Source of the DNA: Pseudarthrobacter phenanthrenivorans
Lineage (GTDB): Bacteria > Actinomycetota > Actinomycetes > Actinomycetales > Micrococcaceae
Length of the DNA: 64,000 nucleotides
Assembly (NCBI RefSeq): GCF_000813845.1
Contig: NZ_JWTB01000025.1
Location: 1-64,000 of the forward strand
Direction of reading: 5' to 3'
The notes beneath the pieces are model-generated. The model saw only the letters and a program-made list of their open reading frames with translations. It did no database searches and was not told the DNA's origin. Below are positions 8,672-17,335 of the stretch, in pieces; within the stretch, counting starts at the first letter, position 1, and each line of letters opens with the position of its first letter. Position numbers and translations under genes: made by a program.

Positions 8672-10568
8672 CGAAGACGAAGAGGCGCGCCGGCATGTGC
8701 TGTCCGCTGTAGTACGGGAACGCGAACTCGGCCTGCGTCCGGACGCGGACTTTGACCGGCGCCTCGAAGAGCACTTCCCCACCCTCCGCAGCCTGTTCCA
8801 CTCCCTGTACGGCGCACGCCGGGACTGGCTGGACCAGCTCTCCGCCCTGGTGGTCCAGAGCGCACGGTCCTGGCAGGAGCGCCCCCAGGATTTGAAGGCC
8901 CTCGACGCGGAACGGGAAGGTAACCCTGACTGGTTCCAGTCCAACCGCATGCTCGGCGGCGTCTGCTATGTGGACCGCTATGCCGAGAGCCTGGAGGGGG
9001 TGCGGGCCCGCATTCCCTATTTCAAGGAGCTGGGCCTGACCTACCTGCACCTCATGCCCCTGTTTTTGGCGCCCGAGCCCCACTCGGACGGCGGTTACGC
9101 GGTCTCCAGCTACCGCCAGGTCAACCCGAAACTGGGCTCCATGGAGCAACTGCGCAGCCTCGCCGCCGAACTGAAGGCCAACGGGATCAGCCTGGTGGTG
9201 GACTTCATCTTCAACCACACCTCCGATGAACACGAGTGGGCCCGCAAGGCGGCAGCCGGAGACCCGGAGTACAGCGACTACTACTGGATCTTCCCGGACC
9301 GCACCATGCCCGACGCGTTCGAGGCCAACGTGCGCGAGATCTTCCCCGAGAACCATTCCGGGTCCTTCATCCAGATGGAGGACGGCCGGTGGGTCTGGGC
9401 TACGTTCCACACCTACCAGTGGGACCTGAACTACTCCAACCCGGACGTGTTCCGGGCCATGGCAGGAGAAATGCTGTTCCTGGCCAACCAGGGCGTGGAC
9501 ATCCTCCGCATGGATGCCGTGGCCTTCATCTGGAAGCAGCTGGGCACCCCCTGCGAGAACCTGCCCCAGGCGCACACCCTGCTGCGGGCCTTCAACGCCG
9601 TGTGCCGGCTGGCAGCGCCGTCGCTGCTGTTCAAGTCCGAGGCCATCGTGCACCCGGACGAGGTGGCGCTCTACATCGACCCCAAGGAGTGCCAGCTTTC
9701 CTACAACCCGCTGCAGATGGCACTCATCTGGGAGTCCCTGGCCACCCGGGACACTTCGCTCCTGGCCCAGGCACTGGAACGGCGGCACAACATCCCGGAC
9801 GGTACCGCCTGGGTGAACTACGTCCGCAGCCACGACGACATCGGCTGGACCTTCGCGGACGAGGACGCGGCGGAGCTGGGCATCAACGGCTTCGACCACC
9901 GACGCTTCCTGAACTCCTTCTACGTCAACCGGTTCCCCGGCAGCTTTGCGCGCGGCGTCCCCTTCCAGGACAACCCAAAGACCGGGGACTGCCGGATTTC
10001 CGGCACGACGGCGTCCCTGTGCGGCATGGAGGTCAACCCGGCCGAGGCGGTGGAACGGATCCTCCTGGCCCACTCGGTGCCGTTCAGCACCGGCGGCATC
10101 CCGCTGCTGTACCTGGGCGACGAGGTGGGGCAGGTTAACGACTACGGGTACGCCTCCGAGCCGGGCCATGAAGAGGACAGCCGCTGGGTGCACCGCCCCC
10201 ACTTCCCCGCTGACCAGTACGCCCGGCGGGAAGACCCTTCCACGCCCGGGGGCGCTGTCTACGCAGGACTGAAGCGGATGATCGAGGTCCGCAGCGGCAC
10301 CCCCGAACTGGCAGGCACCACGCTGGTCGATTTCGCCACCCACAACCGGTCGGTGCTCGCGTACCAGCGGCCGGGCGAGGTGGAGGGCGGCAGCACCATC
10401 CTGGCGCTGGCGAACTTTAGCGACTCCGCCCAGGCCCTGCCGGCGGAAACCTTCGGCGGTTTCGCTCCTGCCGCCGTCGACCTTCTCTCCGAGGCAACCC
10501 TGACGCTGGACGACGGCGTGACGCTCCTCCCCCGGCAATACCTCTGGCTGCGCGTCACTCCGCGGTAA
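8655..10568 (+). CDS. Amylosucrase-like GH13 enzyme
   Basis: Glycoside hydrolase family 13, subfamily 4 type, 637 residues. It probably converts sucrose to an alpha-1,4-glucan plus fructose. The (beta/alpha)8 core begins near residue 95. The catalytic triad is visible: D287 in DILRMDA, E329 in FKSEAIV and D394 in RSHDDIGW, within one residue of the positions I recall for Neisseria amylosucrase (286/328/393). An N-terminal helical region (1-90) and C-terminal beta domain are present. ATG 8655 follows GGAAGGGG. Sucrose hydrolase is an alternative activity. Linkage to a sugar importer and a glucokinase suggests it processes imported sucrose or related sugars. Confidence 0.85.
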   Translation: MQGTVNEDEEARRHVLSAVVRERELGLRPDADFDRRLEEHFPTLRSLFHSLYGARRDWLDQLSALVVQSARSWQERPQDLKALDAEREGNPDWFQSNRMLGGVCYVDRYAESLEGVRARIPYFKELGLTYLHLMPLFLAPEPHSDGGYAVSSYRQVNPKLGSMEQLRSLAAELKANGISLVVDFIFNHTSDEHEWARKAAAGDPEYSDYYWIFPDRTMPDAFEANVREIFPENHSGSFIQMEDGRWVWATFHTYQWDLNYSNPDVFRAMAGEMLFLANQGVDILRMDAVAFIWKQLGTPCENLPQAHTLLRAFNAVCRLAAPSLLFKSEAIVHPDEVALYIDPKECQLSYNPLQMALIWESLATRDTSLLAQALERRHNIPDGTAWVNYVRSHDDIGWTFADEDAAELGINGFDHRRFLNSFYVNRFPGSFARGVPFQDNPKTGDCRISGTTASLCGMEVNPAEAVERILLAHSVPFSTGGIPLLYLGDEVGQVNDYGYASEPGHEEDSRWVHRPHFPADQYARREDPSTPGGAVYAGLKRMIEVRSGTPELAGTTLVDFATHNRSVLAYQRPGEVEGGSTILALANFSDSAQALPAETFGGFAPAAVDLLSEATLTLDDGVTLLPRQYLWLRVTPR

Positions 10569-10619
10569 TCGGGAGCCGGCGATTGGGACCTGGCACCGGG
10601 GCGTGAAACCATACGGATC

Positions 10620-11474
10620 ATGGCCTCCAAGATTGCGTACCAGGGTGAGCCCGGCGCCAACTCCAATATCGCGTGTCAGCAGATGTTCCCGGACATGGAA
10701 AGTGTGCCGTGCGCCAGCTTCGAGGACGCCTTTGAGCTGGTGACCACCGGCGAGGCGGACCTGGCCATGATCCCCATCGAGAACTCCATCGCGGGCCGGG
10801 TCGCGGACATCCACATCCTGCTGCCGCAGTCCAACCTGCAGATCGTGGGCGAGTACTTCCTGCCCATCCATTTCGACCTGCTGGGTATCCCGGGCAGCAC
10901 CATCGAAGGCGCCACCGAGGTGCACAGCCACATCCACGCACTGGGCCAGTGCCGGAAGCTGATCCGCGAGCACGGCCTCAAGCCCGTCATCGCCGGCGAC
11001 ACCGCAGGGTCCGCCCGCGAGGTGGCCGAGTGGAACAATCCCCGCAAGCTTTCCCTCGCTCCCCCGCTGGCCGCGCAGATCTACGGTTTGGACGTGCTGG
11101 CCTCGCGCGTGGAGGACGATCCCTCCAACACCACCCGCTTTGTGGTCCTGGCCCGGGAAACGGCACTGCCGGCCCGGGATGAACTTCCCGGACCGGCAGT
11201 CACCAGCTTCGTGTTCCGCGTCCGCAACGTGCCCTCCGCCCTGTACAAGGCACTGGGCGGCTTCGCCACCAACGGCGTGAACATGACCCGCCTGGAGAGC
11301 TACATGGTGGGCAATGAGTTCGCCGCCACCATGTTCATGGCCGACGTTGAAGGCCACCCCGGGGACCTGCCGCTGAAACTGGCCCTCGAGGAACTGGACT
11401 TCTTCACCACCGAGGTGCGGATCCTTGGCGTGTATCCGGCGGCCGACTACCGGGCGGCGGCTGCCACGGCCTGA
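10620..11474 (+). CDS. pheA: Prephenate dehydratase
   Basis: Monofunctional PheA, 284 residues, converting prephenate to phenylpyruvate in phenylalanine synthesis. The catalytic domain (1-180) shows IAYQGEPGANSNIA, MIPIENSIAGRV and the TRF motif in DPSNTTRFVVL. A C-terminal ACT domain (about 195-275), with GVNMTRLESYMVG, would bind phenylalanine for feedback inhibition. No good ribosome site is visible before ATG 10620. The 3' end overlaps the convergent monooxygenase gene by 28 nt, so there is no space for a separate terminator. Confidence 0.95.
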   Translation: MASKIAYQGEPGANSNIACQQMFPDMESVPCASFEDAFELVTTGEADLAMIPIENSIAGRVADIHILLPQSNLQIVGEYFLPIHFDLLGIPGSTIEGATEVHSHIHALGQCRKLIREHGLKPVIAGDTAGSAREVAEWNNPRKLSLAPPLAAQIYGLDVLASRVEDDPSNTTRFVVLARETALPARDELPGPAVTSFVFRVRNVPSALYKALGGFATNGVNMTRLESYMVGNEFAATMFMADVEGHPGDLPLKLALEELDFFTTEVRILGVYPAADYRAAAATA

Positions 11475-13369
11475 CGCGGCTTGGCCGGCGTGGCCTGCAG
11501 TACCGGTGCAAAGAACGCGCCGAGTTCCGCGGTTGCCGTCAGCGGCAGGACGTTGGCAACGTACTGGTCCGGGCGGACCACCACCACCACACCGTTGCGG
11601 TCCAGTCCGCGCAGGTCGAAGATGTCCGCCGTGGGATCCGTGGCGTAGACCTTTTCGTAGTCGGTCAGCTTGAACGGGCCCACCAGCGGTTTGAAGACGG
11701 CCGGCACCGAGCTGATATCGACGGCGGTGTGCGGCTGCTGGTAAATGACCTTCAGGTCGAACCACGCGTCCGGGTCGGCGCCGGCAGGGGTGGCGGCCAG
11801 CGGAGACTCGGGCGAATTGGCAAACCACTCGGCGAGCATGTCCGTGGCGGAGCCTGTGCCGGGCAGGGCGGAATCGGCGAACACGTAGATCCGCCAGCGC
11901 CCGTCAGCGGTGGCGTGGTGGCCAAGATGGATCGGGTTGGTATCGCCCACGCGGACCACGGGCGCCGATTTGAAGCGCTTCCCCACCGGGAAGCCGGTGG
12001 CCAGGTCCTGGTGGTCCGCCGGACCAACGATCAGGGAGGGCGTGTACTGGGTCATGAAGCCGGCAGGGAATTCCGCGGTCTGCACGTAGAAGTCCTCGAG
12101 GTCGGACGGGTGCTCGAACTCCTCTGGCTTCTTGGCCATCATGGTGGACCATTCCTTGTCGAAGTCGATCAGGTTCTTGGCCACCACCTGGCGTTCCTCG
12201 GAGTAGGTGGTCAGCAGGCTTTCCGGGCTGCGGCCCTCGAGGACGTGGCCCAGCTTCCAGGCGATGTTGAAGCCGTCCTGCATGGAGACGTTCATGCCCT
12301 GGCCGGCCTTGGCGCTGTGGGTGTGGCAGGCGTCGCCGGTGATGAACACCCGGGGAGTCCGGGTGCCGCGCTCCTCCGGCAGGACGTCGTCGAACCTGTC
12401 CGTGAGGCGGTGGCCCACCTCGTACACGCTGTGCCAGGCGATGTTCCGGACGTCCAGGGTGTAGGGGTGGAGGATCGCGTTGGCCTTGGCGATGATCTCC
12501 TCGATGCTGGTATTGCGCACCGAGTGCTGGCTGGCGGGATCGACCTCGCCCAGGTCCACGTACATGCGGAAAAGGTGGCCGCCTTCGCGCGGGATGAGCA
12601 GGATGCTGCCCTCGGCGCCCTGGATGGCGCACTTGGTCCGGATGTCCGGGAAGTCCGTGACCGCCAGCGCGTCCATGACGCCCCAGGCGTGGTTGGCCTG
12701 GTCGCCCGCCAGCGTGCAGCCGATGGCCTGGCGCACCTTACTGCGGGCGCCGTCGGCACCCACCACGTACTTGGCGCGGACGGTGCGCTCCTGGCCCTCG
12801 CTGGGTCCGGCCGTGTGGCGGAGCGTCACGGTGACCGGGTAGTCGCCCTCCCGGGCAACGGTCAGACCCTGGAATTCGTAGCCGTAATCGGGCTTGAGGC
12901 GGGTGGGCGAATTTGCGGCGAACTCAGCGAAGTAGTCCAGCACGCGGGCCTGGTTCACGATGAGGTGCGGGAATTCACTGATCCCCATCTCGTCATCTAC
13001 CGCGCGGGCAGTCCGGATGATGTTGGCGTGGTTGGCAGGGTCCGGCTTCCAGAAGGCCATTTCGGTGATCCGGTAGGCCTCGGCGATGATGCGCTCGGCG
13101 AAACCGAAGGCCTGGAAGGTCTCCACGCTGCGCGCCTGGATGCCGTCGGCCTGCCCGATGGCGAGCCGGCCGGGGCGGCGTTCGATGATCCGGGTGGTGA
13201 TGTTGGGGAACATGGAGAGCTGCGCGGCGGCAAGCATTCCGGCGGGGCCGGTGCCGACGATGAGCACGTCCACTTCCTCCGGAAGCTCTTCGGGGCGGTC
13301 AAGGCCAACGCCTGCCGCGGGCTGGACACGGGGGTCGCCGGATACGTATCCGTGGTGGTGGAACTGCAC
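11447..13369 (-). CDS. FAD-dependent aromatic monooxygenase, MobA/phenol hydroxylase type
   Basis: A 640-residue class A flavoprotein hydroxylase. The FAD-binding motif is at residues 36-46 (IVGTGPAGMLA), the DG motif at 206-207 (VGADGARSKVR) and the GD motif at 345-346 (ITGDACHTHSAKAGQGMN). A C-terminal thioredoxin-like domain follows, as in phenol 2-monooxygenase and 3-hydroxybenzoate 4-monooxygenase, which it matches in length. It is divergent from the homoprotocatechuate cluster, so it may make or feed a catechol such as 3,4-dihydroxyphenylacetate from a hydroxyphenylacetate. The sequence alone does not fix the substrate; 3-hydroxybenzoate is an alternative. Confidence 0.85.
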   Translation of the reverse strand: MQFHHHGYVSGDPRVQPAAGVGLDRPEELPEEVDVLIVGTGPAGMLAAAQLSMFPNITTRIIERRPGRLAIGQADGIQARSVETFQAFGFAERIIAEAYRITEMAFWKPDPANHANIIRTARAVDDEMGISEFPHLIVNQARVLDYFAEFAANSPTRLKPDYGYEFQGLTVAREGDYPVTVTLRHTAGPSEGQERTVRAKYVVGADGARSKVRQAIGCTLAGDQANHAWGVMDALAVTDFPDIRTKCAIQGAEGSILLIPREGGHLFRMYVDLGEVDPASQHSVRNTSIEEIIAKANAILHPYTLDVRNIAWHSVYEVGHRLTDRFDDVLPEERGTRTPRVFITGDACHTHSAKAGQGMNVSMQDGFNIAWKLGHVLEGRSPESLLTTYSEERQVVAKNLIDFDKEWSTMMAKKPEEFEHPSDLEDFYVQTAEFPAGFMTQYTPSLIVGPADHQDLATGFPVGKRFKSAPVVRVGDTNPIHLGHHATADGRWRIYVFADSALPGTGSATDMLAEWFANSPESPLAATPAGADPDAWFDLKVIYQQPHTAVDISSVPAVFKPLVGPFKLTDYEKVYATDPTADIFDLRGLDRNGVVVVVRPDQYVANVLPLTATAELGAFFAPVLQATPAKPRQAVAAAAR

Positions 13370-13411
13370 GGGATGTCCTCACTTCGTCGTGGCTGGAACT
13401 CGATCACTAGT

Positions 13412-13446
13412 TGTTCTATATCAGAACATCCGATTCGATAATCGAA
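13412..13446. promoter_or_regulatory. Two inverted repeats upstream of the monooxygenase gene
   Basis: TGTTCT-N5-AGAACA lies at 13412-13428 and TTCGAT-A-ATCGAA at 13434-13446, just upstream of the monooxygenase start on the minus strand. The second resembles sites reported for IclR-type protocatechuate regulators (GTTCGATAATCG core). No IclR gene is present nearby; the only regulator in the cluster is the GntR at 15059. Operator function is inferred. Confidence 0.5.
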
Positions 13447-13566
13447 ACATAGGTCTTGGCATCCACTGTACGCCTCCTGTGATCCAGGCGACAAGTACTC
13501 CGGGCGGGTGGCCGGGGAGAGGCGGAAATCCAAGGGTTGACGGACGTCGATGGATGGGTAATAGTG

Positions 13567-13578
13567 ATCGTATACGAT
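13567..13578. promoter_or_regulatory. ATCGTATACGAT palindrome upstream of the hpa operon
   Basis: A perfect 12-nt palindrome ends 24 nt before the chosen start of the FAH/RraA fusion gene. The GTATAC core with flanking TC/GA resembles operators of FadR-subfamily GntR regulators. The GntR gene at 15059 in the same operon is the obvious candidate, giving autoregulation of the pathway. Confidence 0.6.
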
Positions 13579-13602
13579 TTCGTACCTGATGAGGAGAAGG
13601 CT

Positions 13603-15066
13603 TTGGAGCAGGTCAACGGCGACACCCTGGCAGCAGCACGCAAGGTGATCGCGGTGCACATCAACTACCCCAGCCGGGCTGCCCAGCGCGGCCGTACCCC
13701 GGCGCAGCCGTCCTACTTCCTCAAGCCTTCCAGCTCGCTGGCACTGACGGGAAGCCCAGTTGAGCGCCCGGCCGGCTGTGAACTGCTCGGCTACGAGGGC
13801 GAGATCGCCCTGGTGATCGGCAAGGCCGCCCGCCGCGTTTCGATTGAGGACGCCTGGAGCCACGTCGCCGCCGTCACCGCCAGCAACGACCTTGGCGTCT
13901 ATGACCTGCGCTGGGCGGACAAGGGCTCCAACCTCAGGTCCAAGGGCGGGGACGGGTTCACGCCGGTGGGCCCGGCACTTCTTCCGGCAGACGCCGTCGA
14001 CCCTTCCCGGCTGCGGATCCGCACCTGGCACAACGGTGACCTGGTGCAGGACGACACCACCGCGGACCTGCTCTTCCCGTTCGCCCGCCTGGTGGCGGAC
14101 CTGTCCCAGCTGCTCACCCTCGAAGAAGGGGACATCATCCTCACCGGCACGCCCGCCGGGGCATCCGTAGCAAAGCCGGGCGACGTGCTGGAAGTCGAGG
14201 TCGGTACCGTTGACGGCACCCTCACCACGGGCCGGCTGGTCACCACCGTTGAGGAAGGCACGACGGCGTTCGCGGACTTTGGTGCCCAGCCCAAGGTTGA
14301 CGACCTGCAGCGGGAGGAAGCGTACGGGTCCCGGGAAGCTGCCGGCCTGGCGGCCCCTGCGGGTGTTCTGTCCCCGGAGTTGAAGGCCAAGCTTGAGTCC
14401 GTGGCCACCGCCACCCTGTCTTCCCAGATGCGCAAGCGCGGCCTTAACAACGTCAGCATTGACGGGCTGCAGGCCACCCGCCCGGACCGGCGCGTGGTGG
14501 GCGTGGCCCGCACCCTGCGGTATGTCCCCAACCGGGAAGACCTCTTTAAGACCCACGGCGGCGGCTTCAACGCCCAGAAGCGCGCCATCGACTCCGTCAA
14601 CGAAGGTGAAATCCTGGTCATGGAGGCCCGCGGCGAGAAGGGCACCGGCACCGTGGGCGACATCCTGGCCCTCCGCGCCCAGGTCCGCGGCGCCGCCGCC
14701 ATCATCACCGACGGCGGGGTCCGCGACTACTCCGCCGTGGCAGACCTTGAGATGCCCACCTACTTCGCCAACCCGCACCCCGCGGTGCTGGGCCGCCGCC
14801 ACATCCCGTGGGACACCGACATCACCATCGCCTGCGGTGGTGCCACGGTACAGCCCGGCGACATCATCGTGGCCGATTCGGACGGCATCCTGGTCATCCC
14901 GCCGGCCATCGCCGAAGAGCTGGTGGAGGACTGCATCCAGCAGGAAAAGGAGGAGGCGTTCATCTTCGAGATGGTCAAGCAGGGCAACAGCGTGGACGGC
15001 CTCTACCCGATGAACACCGAGTGGCAGGAACGCTACAAGGACTGGGCAGGAAAAAACGATGACTGA
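13603..15066 (+). CDS. Fusion of HpaG-like FAH hydrolase and RraA-like aldolase/decarboxylase
   Basis: A 487-residue two-domain protein. Residues 1-225 are a fumarylacetoacetate-hydrolase fold like HpaG halves; likely metal ligands are E65 and E67 in GYEGEIALVIG and D96 in SNDLG. Residues 255-480 are RraA/HMG-aldolase-like, with the D-x20-R-D motif (D353, R374-D375 in DGGVRD). In the HPC pathway this position needs OPET decarboxylase and HHDD isomerase. E. coli HpaG uses two FAH halves; here the second is replaced by an RraA-like domain, a family that includes oxaloacetate decarboxylases. TTG 13603 was chosen because GAGGAG lies 6 nt upstream; further in-frame starts exist at 13537 and 13564. 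Confidence 0.82.
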   Translation: MEQVNGDTLAAARKVIAVHINYPSRAAQRGRTPAQPSYFLKPSSSLALTGSPVERPAGCELLGYEGEIALVIGKAARRVSIEDAWSHVAAVTASNDLGVYDLRWADKGSNLRSKGGDGFTPVGPALLPADAVDPSRLRIRTWHNGDLVQDDTTADLLFPFARLVADLSQLLTLEEGDIILTGTPAGASVAKPGDVLEVEVGTVDGTLTTGRLVTTVEEGTTAFADFGAQPKVDDLQREEAYGSREAAGLAAPAGVLSPELKAKLESVATATLSSQMRKRGLNNVSIDGLQATRPDRRVVGVARTLRYVPNREDLFKTHGGGFNAQKRAIDSVNEGEILVMEARGEKGTGTVGDILALRAQVRGAAAIITDGGVRDYSAVADLEMPTYFANPHPAVLGRRHIPWDTDITIACGGATVQPGDIIVADSDGILVIPPAIAEELVEDCIQQEKEEAFIFEMVKQGNSVDGLYPMNTEWQERYKDWAGKNDD

Positions 15067-15736
15067 GACAGCCCTTACCGAGGCGGCCGCCACCCCCGGC
15101 AGCAAGTCGGAACAGGCGTACCAGGCCGTCAAGGGCCGGATCGTGGAGGGCACCTACACTCCCGGCTACCGGCTGGTGCTGGGTTCCATCGCCAAGGACC
15201 TGGGCTTCAGCGTGGTACCGGTCCGGGAAGCCATCCGCCGGCTCGAAGCCGAGGGCCTGGTGACGTTCGAACGCAACGTCGGCGCCACCGTCGCCGGGAT
15301 CGACCCCACCGAATACCTCTACACCATGCAGACCCTGAGCATCGTGGAAGGCGCCGCCACCGCCCTGTCCGCGCCGCTGATCGACGCCGCCGCCATCGCC
15401 CGGGCCCGCGCCGTGAACCAGGAGATGCGTGACTGCCTGGACCACTTCGATCCGGTCCGGTTCACCCAGCTCAACCAGGACTTCCACTCCGTCCTGTTCG
15501 AACACTGCCCCAACCCGCACATCCTGGACCTGGTGCACCGCGGCTGGAACCGGCTCGCTTCGCTCCGGTCCTCCACCTTCCGCTTCGTCCCCGGCCGTGC
15601 CCGTGACTCCGTGGAGGAACACGAAAACCTGCTGAAGCTCATCGAAACCGGAGCCGACGCAGAACAGATCGAAAAAGCCGCCAGGCTCCACCGTTCCGCC
15701 ACCCTGGACGCGTACCTGGCCCAAACCAACCACTGA
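15059..15736 (+). CDS. GntR-family (FCD) regulator of the homoprotocatechuate cluster
   Basis: A 225-residue regulator. The winged helix-turn-helix is at about residues 18-78 (LGSIAKDLGFSVVPVREAIRRLEAEGLV), followed by an all-helical FCD effector domain with conserved histidines (NQDFHSVLFEHCPN and EEHENLL). The ATG overlaps the preceding stop by 8 nt, so it is co-transcribed with the catabolic genes it probably controls. The ATCGTATACGAT palindrome upstream of the operon is a good candidate site. The inducer, perhaps a pathway intermediate, is unknown. Confidence 0.85.
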   Translation: MTETALTEAAATPGSKSEQAYQAVKGRIVEGTYTPGYRLVLGSIAKDLGFSVVPVREAIRRLEAEGLVTFERNVGATVAGIDPTEYLYTMQTLSIVEGAATALSAPLIDAAAIARARAVNQEMRDCLDHFDPVRFTQLNQDFHSVLFEHCPNPHILDLVHRGWNRLASLRSSTFRFVPGRARDSVEEHENLLKLIETGADAEQIEKAARLHRSATLDAYLAQTNH

Positions 15737-15769
15737 CCCACTGACATCCACCCAGTTAGGACTTCAACG

Positions 15770-17281
15770 ATGACGACCTCGGTAGAAACCAGCAAGCACT
15801 ACATTCCCGAAGACCTGCCCACCCACATCCAGCACTACATCAACGGCCAGTTCGTCGACTCCGTGGGCGGCAAGACCTTCGATGTCCTGGACCCGGTCTC
15901 CAACCGGAACTACGCCACCGCCGCGGCCGGCCAGAAAGAGGACATCGACCTCGCCGTCGCCGCCGCCCGCGACGCCTTCACCAACGGTCCGTGGCCGAAG
16001 ATGAAGCCCCGCGAGCGCGCCCGCGTCCTGAACCGGATCGCCGACGCCGTCGAAGCCCAGGAAGCACGGCTGGCCGAACTGGAGACCTTCGACACCGGCC
16101 TGCCCATCACCCAGGCCAAGGGCCAGGCCCTGCGCGCCGCCGAGAACTTCCGTTTCTTCGCGGACCTGATCGTGGCCCAGTTCGATGACGCCATGAAGGT
16201 CCCCGGCTCGCAGATCAACTACGTCAACCGCAAGCCGATCGGCGTGGCAGGCCTGATCACGCCGTGGAACACGCCGTTCATGCTGGAGTCCTGGAAGCTC
16301 GCCCCGGCGCTGGCCACCGGCAACACCGTGGTCCTCAAGCCCGCCGAGTTCACCCCGCTGTCCGCCTCGCTGTGGGCCACCATCTTCAAGGACGCGGGCC
16401 TGCCCGACGGCGTCTTCAACCTGGTCAACGGCCTGGGTGAGGAAGCCGGCGACGCGCTGGTCAAGCACCCGGACGTTCCGCTGATCTCCTTCACCGGCGA
16501 GACCACCACCGGCCAGACGATCTTCCGCAACGCAGCCGCCAACCTCAAGGGCCTGTCCATGGAACTCGGCGGCAAGTCCCCGTGCGTGGTGTTCGCCGAC
16601 GCGGACCTGGACGCCGCGATCGACTCCGCCCTGTTCGGCGTCTTCTCCCTCAACGGCGAACGCTGCACCGCCGGCTCCCGCATCCTGGTGGAGCGCGCCA
16701 TCTACGACGAATTCTGCGAAAAGTACGCCGCCCGGGCAAAGAACATCGTGGTGGGCGATCCCCACGACCCCAAGACCCAGGTGGGCGCCCTGGTCCACCC
16801 GGAACACTACGAAAAGGTGGCCTCCTACGTGGAAATCGGCAAGTCCGAAGGCCGGCTGCTGGCCGGCGGCGGCCGCCCCGGCCATCTGCCCGAAGGCAAC
16901 TACATCGCACCCACGGTGTTCGCCGACGTCGCCCCCGACGCCCGGATCTTCCAGGAGGAGATCTTCGGACCCGTCGTGGCCATCACCCCGTTCGAGAACG
17001 ACGACGAGGCCCTCGCCCTGGCCAACAACACCAAGTACGGCCTGGCCGCCTACATCTGGACCCAGAACCTGACCCGCGCCCACAACTTCTCGCAGAACGT
17101 CGAGGCCGGCATGGTGTGGCTGAACAGCCACAACGTCCGCGACCTGCGCACCCCGTTCGGCGGCGTCAAGGCTTCCGGCCTGGGCCACGAGGGCGGCTAC
17201 CGCTCCATCGACTTCTACACCGACCAGCAGGCCGTGCACATCACCCTCGGTACCGTCCACACCCCCAAATTCGGCGCCTAA
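15770..17281 (+). CDS. hpaE: 5-carboxymethyl-2-hydroxymuconate semialdehyde dehydrogenase
   Basis: NAD-dependent aldehyde dehydrogenase, 503 residues, oxidising the ring-cleavage semialdehyde to 5-carboxymethyl-2-hydroxymuconate. The catalytic residues are visible: Asn167 in TPWNTPF, Glu265 in SMELGGKSP and nucleophile Cys299 in NGERCTAGSR. The C-terminal part, with GMVWLNSHNVRDLRTPFGGVKASG, resembles HpaE/HpcC. It follows the GntR gene by 33 nt and precedes the dioxygenase gene, the order expected for this pathway. The specific name rests on context plus family resemblance; other ALDH substrates are possible in principle. Confidence 0.9.
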   Translation: MTTSVETSKHYIPEDLPTHIQHYINGQFVDSVGGKTFDVLDPVSNRNYATAAAGQKEDIDLAVAAARDAFTNGPWPKMKPRERARVLNRIADAVEAQEARLAELETFDTGLPITQAKGQALRAAENFRFFADLIVAQFDDAMKVPGSQINYVNRKPIGVAGLITPWNTPFMLESWKLAPALATGNTVVLKPAEFTPLSASLWATIFKDAGLPDGVFNLVNGLGEEAGDALVKHPDVPLISFTGETTTGQTIFRNAAANLKGLSMELGGKSPCVVFADADLDAAIDSALFGVFSLNGERCTAGSRILVERAIYDEFCEKYAARAKNIVVGDPHDPKTQVGALVHPEHYEKVASYVEIGKSEGRLLAGGGRPGHLPEGNYIAPTVFADVAPDARIFQEEIFGPVVAITPFENDDEALALANNTKYGLAAYIWTQNLTRAHNFSQNVEAGMVWLNSHNVRDLRTPFGGVKASGLGHEGGYRSIDFYTDQQAVHITLGTVHTPKFGA

Positions 17282-17335
17282 GCCAGCCGGCCGCCGTCGT
17301 ACCTTCCAAGCCCCTTTCAAAGAAGAGAGACTCCA

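Noticed and set aside
8568-11828. A 1086-codon open frame antisense to the amylosucrase and pheA genes
   Set aside because: A codon-bias shadow; the sense genes have complete catalytic motifs and ribosome sites, and the antisense product has no recognisable fold.
13537-13602. Upstream TTG/GTG starts for the FAH/RraA fusion
   Set aside because: They would translate through the ATCGTATACGAT palindrome; TTG 13603 has GAGGAG 6 nt upstream.
12997-15153. A 718-codon minus-strand frame spanning the monooxygenase start and the FAH/RraA gene
   Set aside because: It crosses a divergent promoter region with palindromes and is antisense to a conserved fusion protein.
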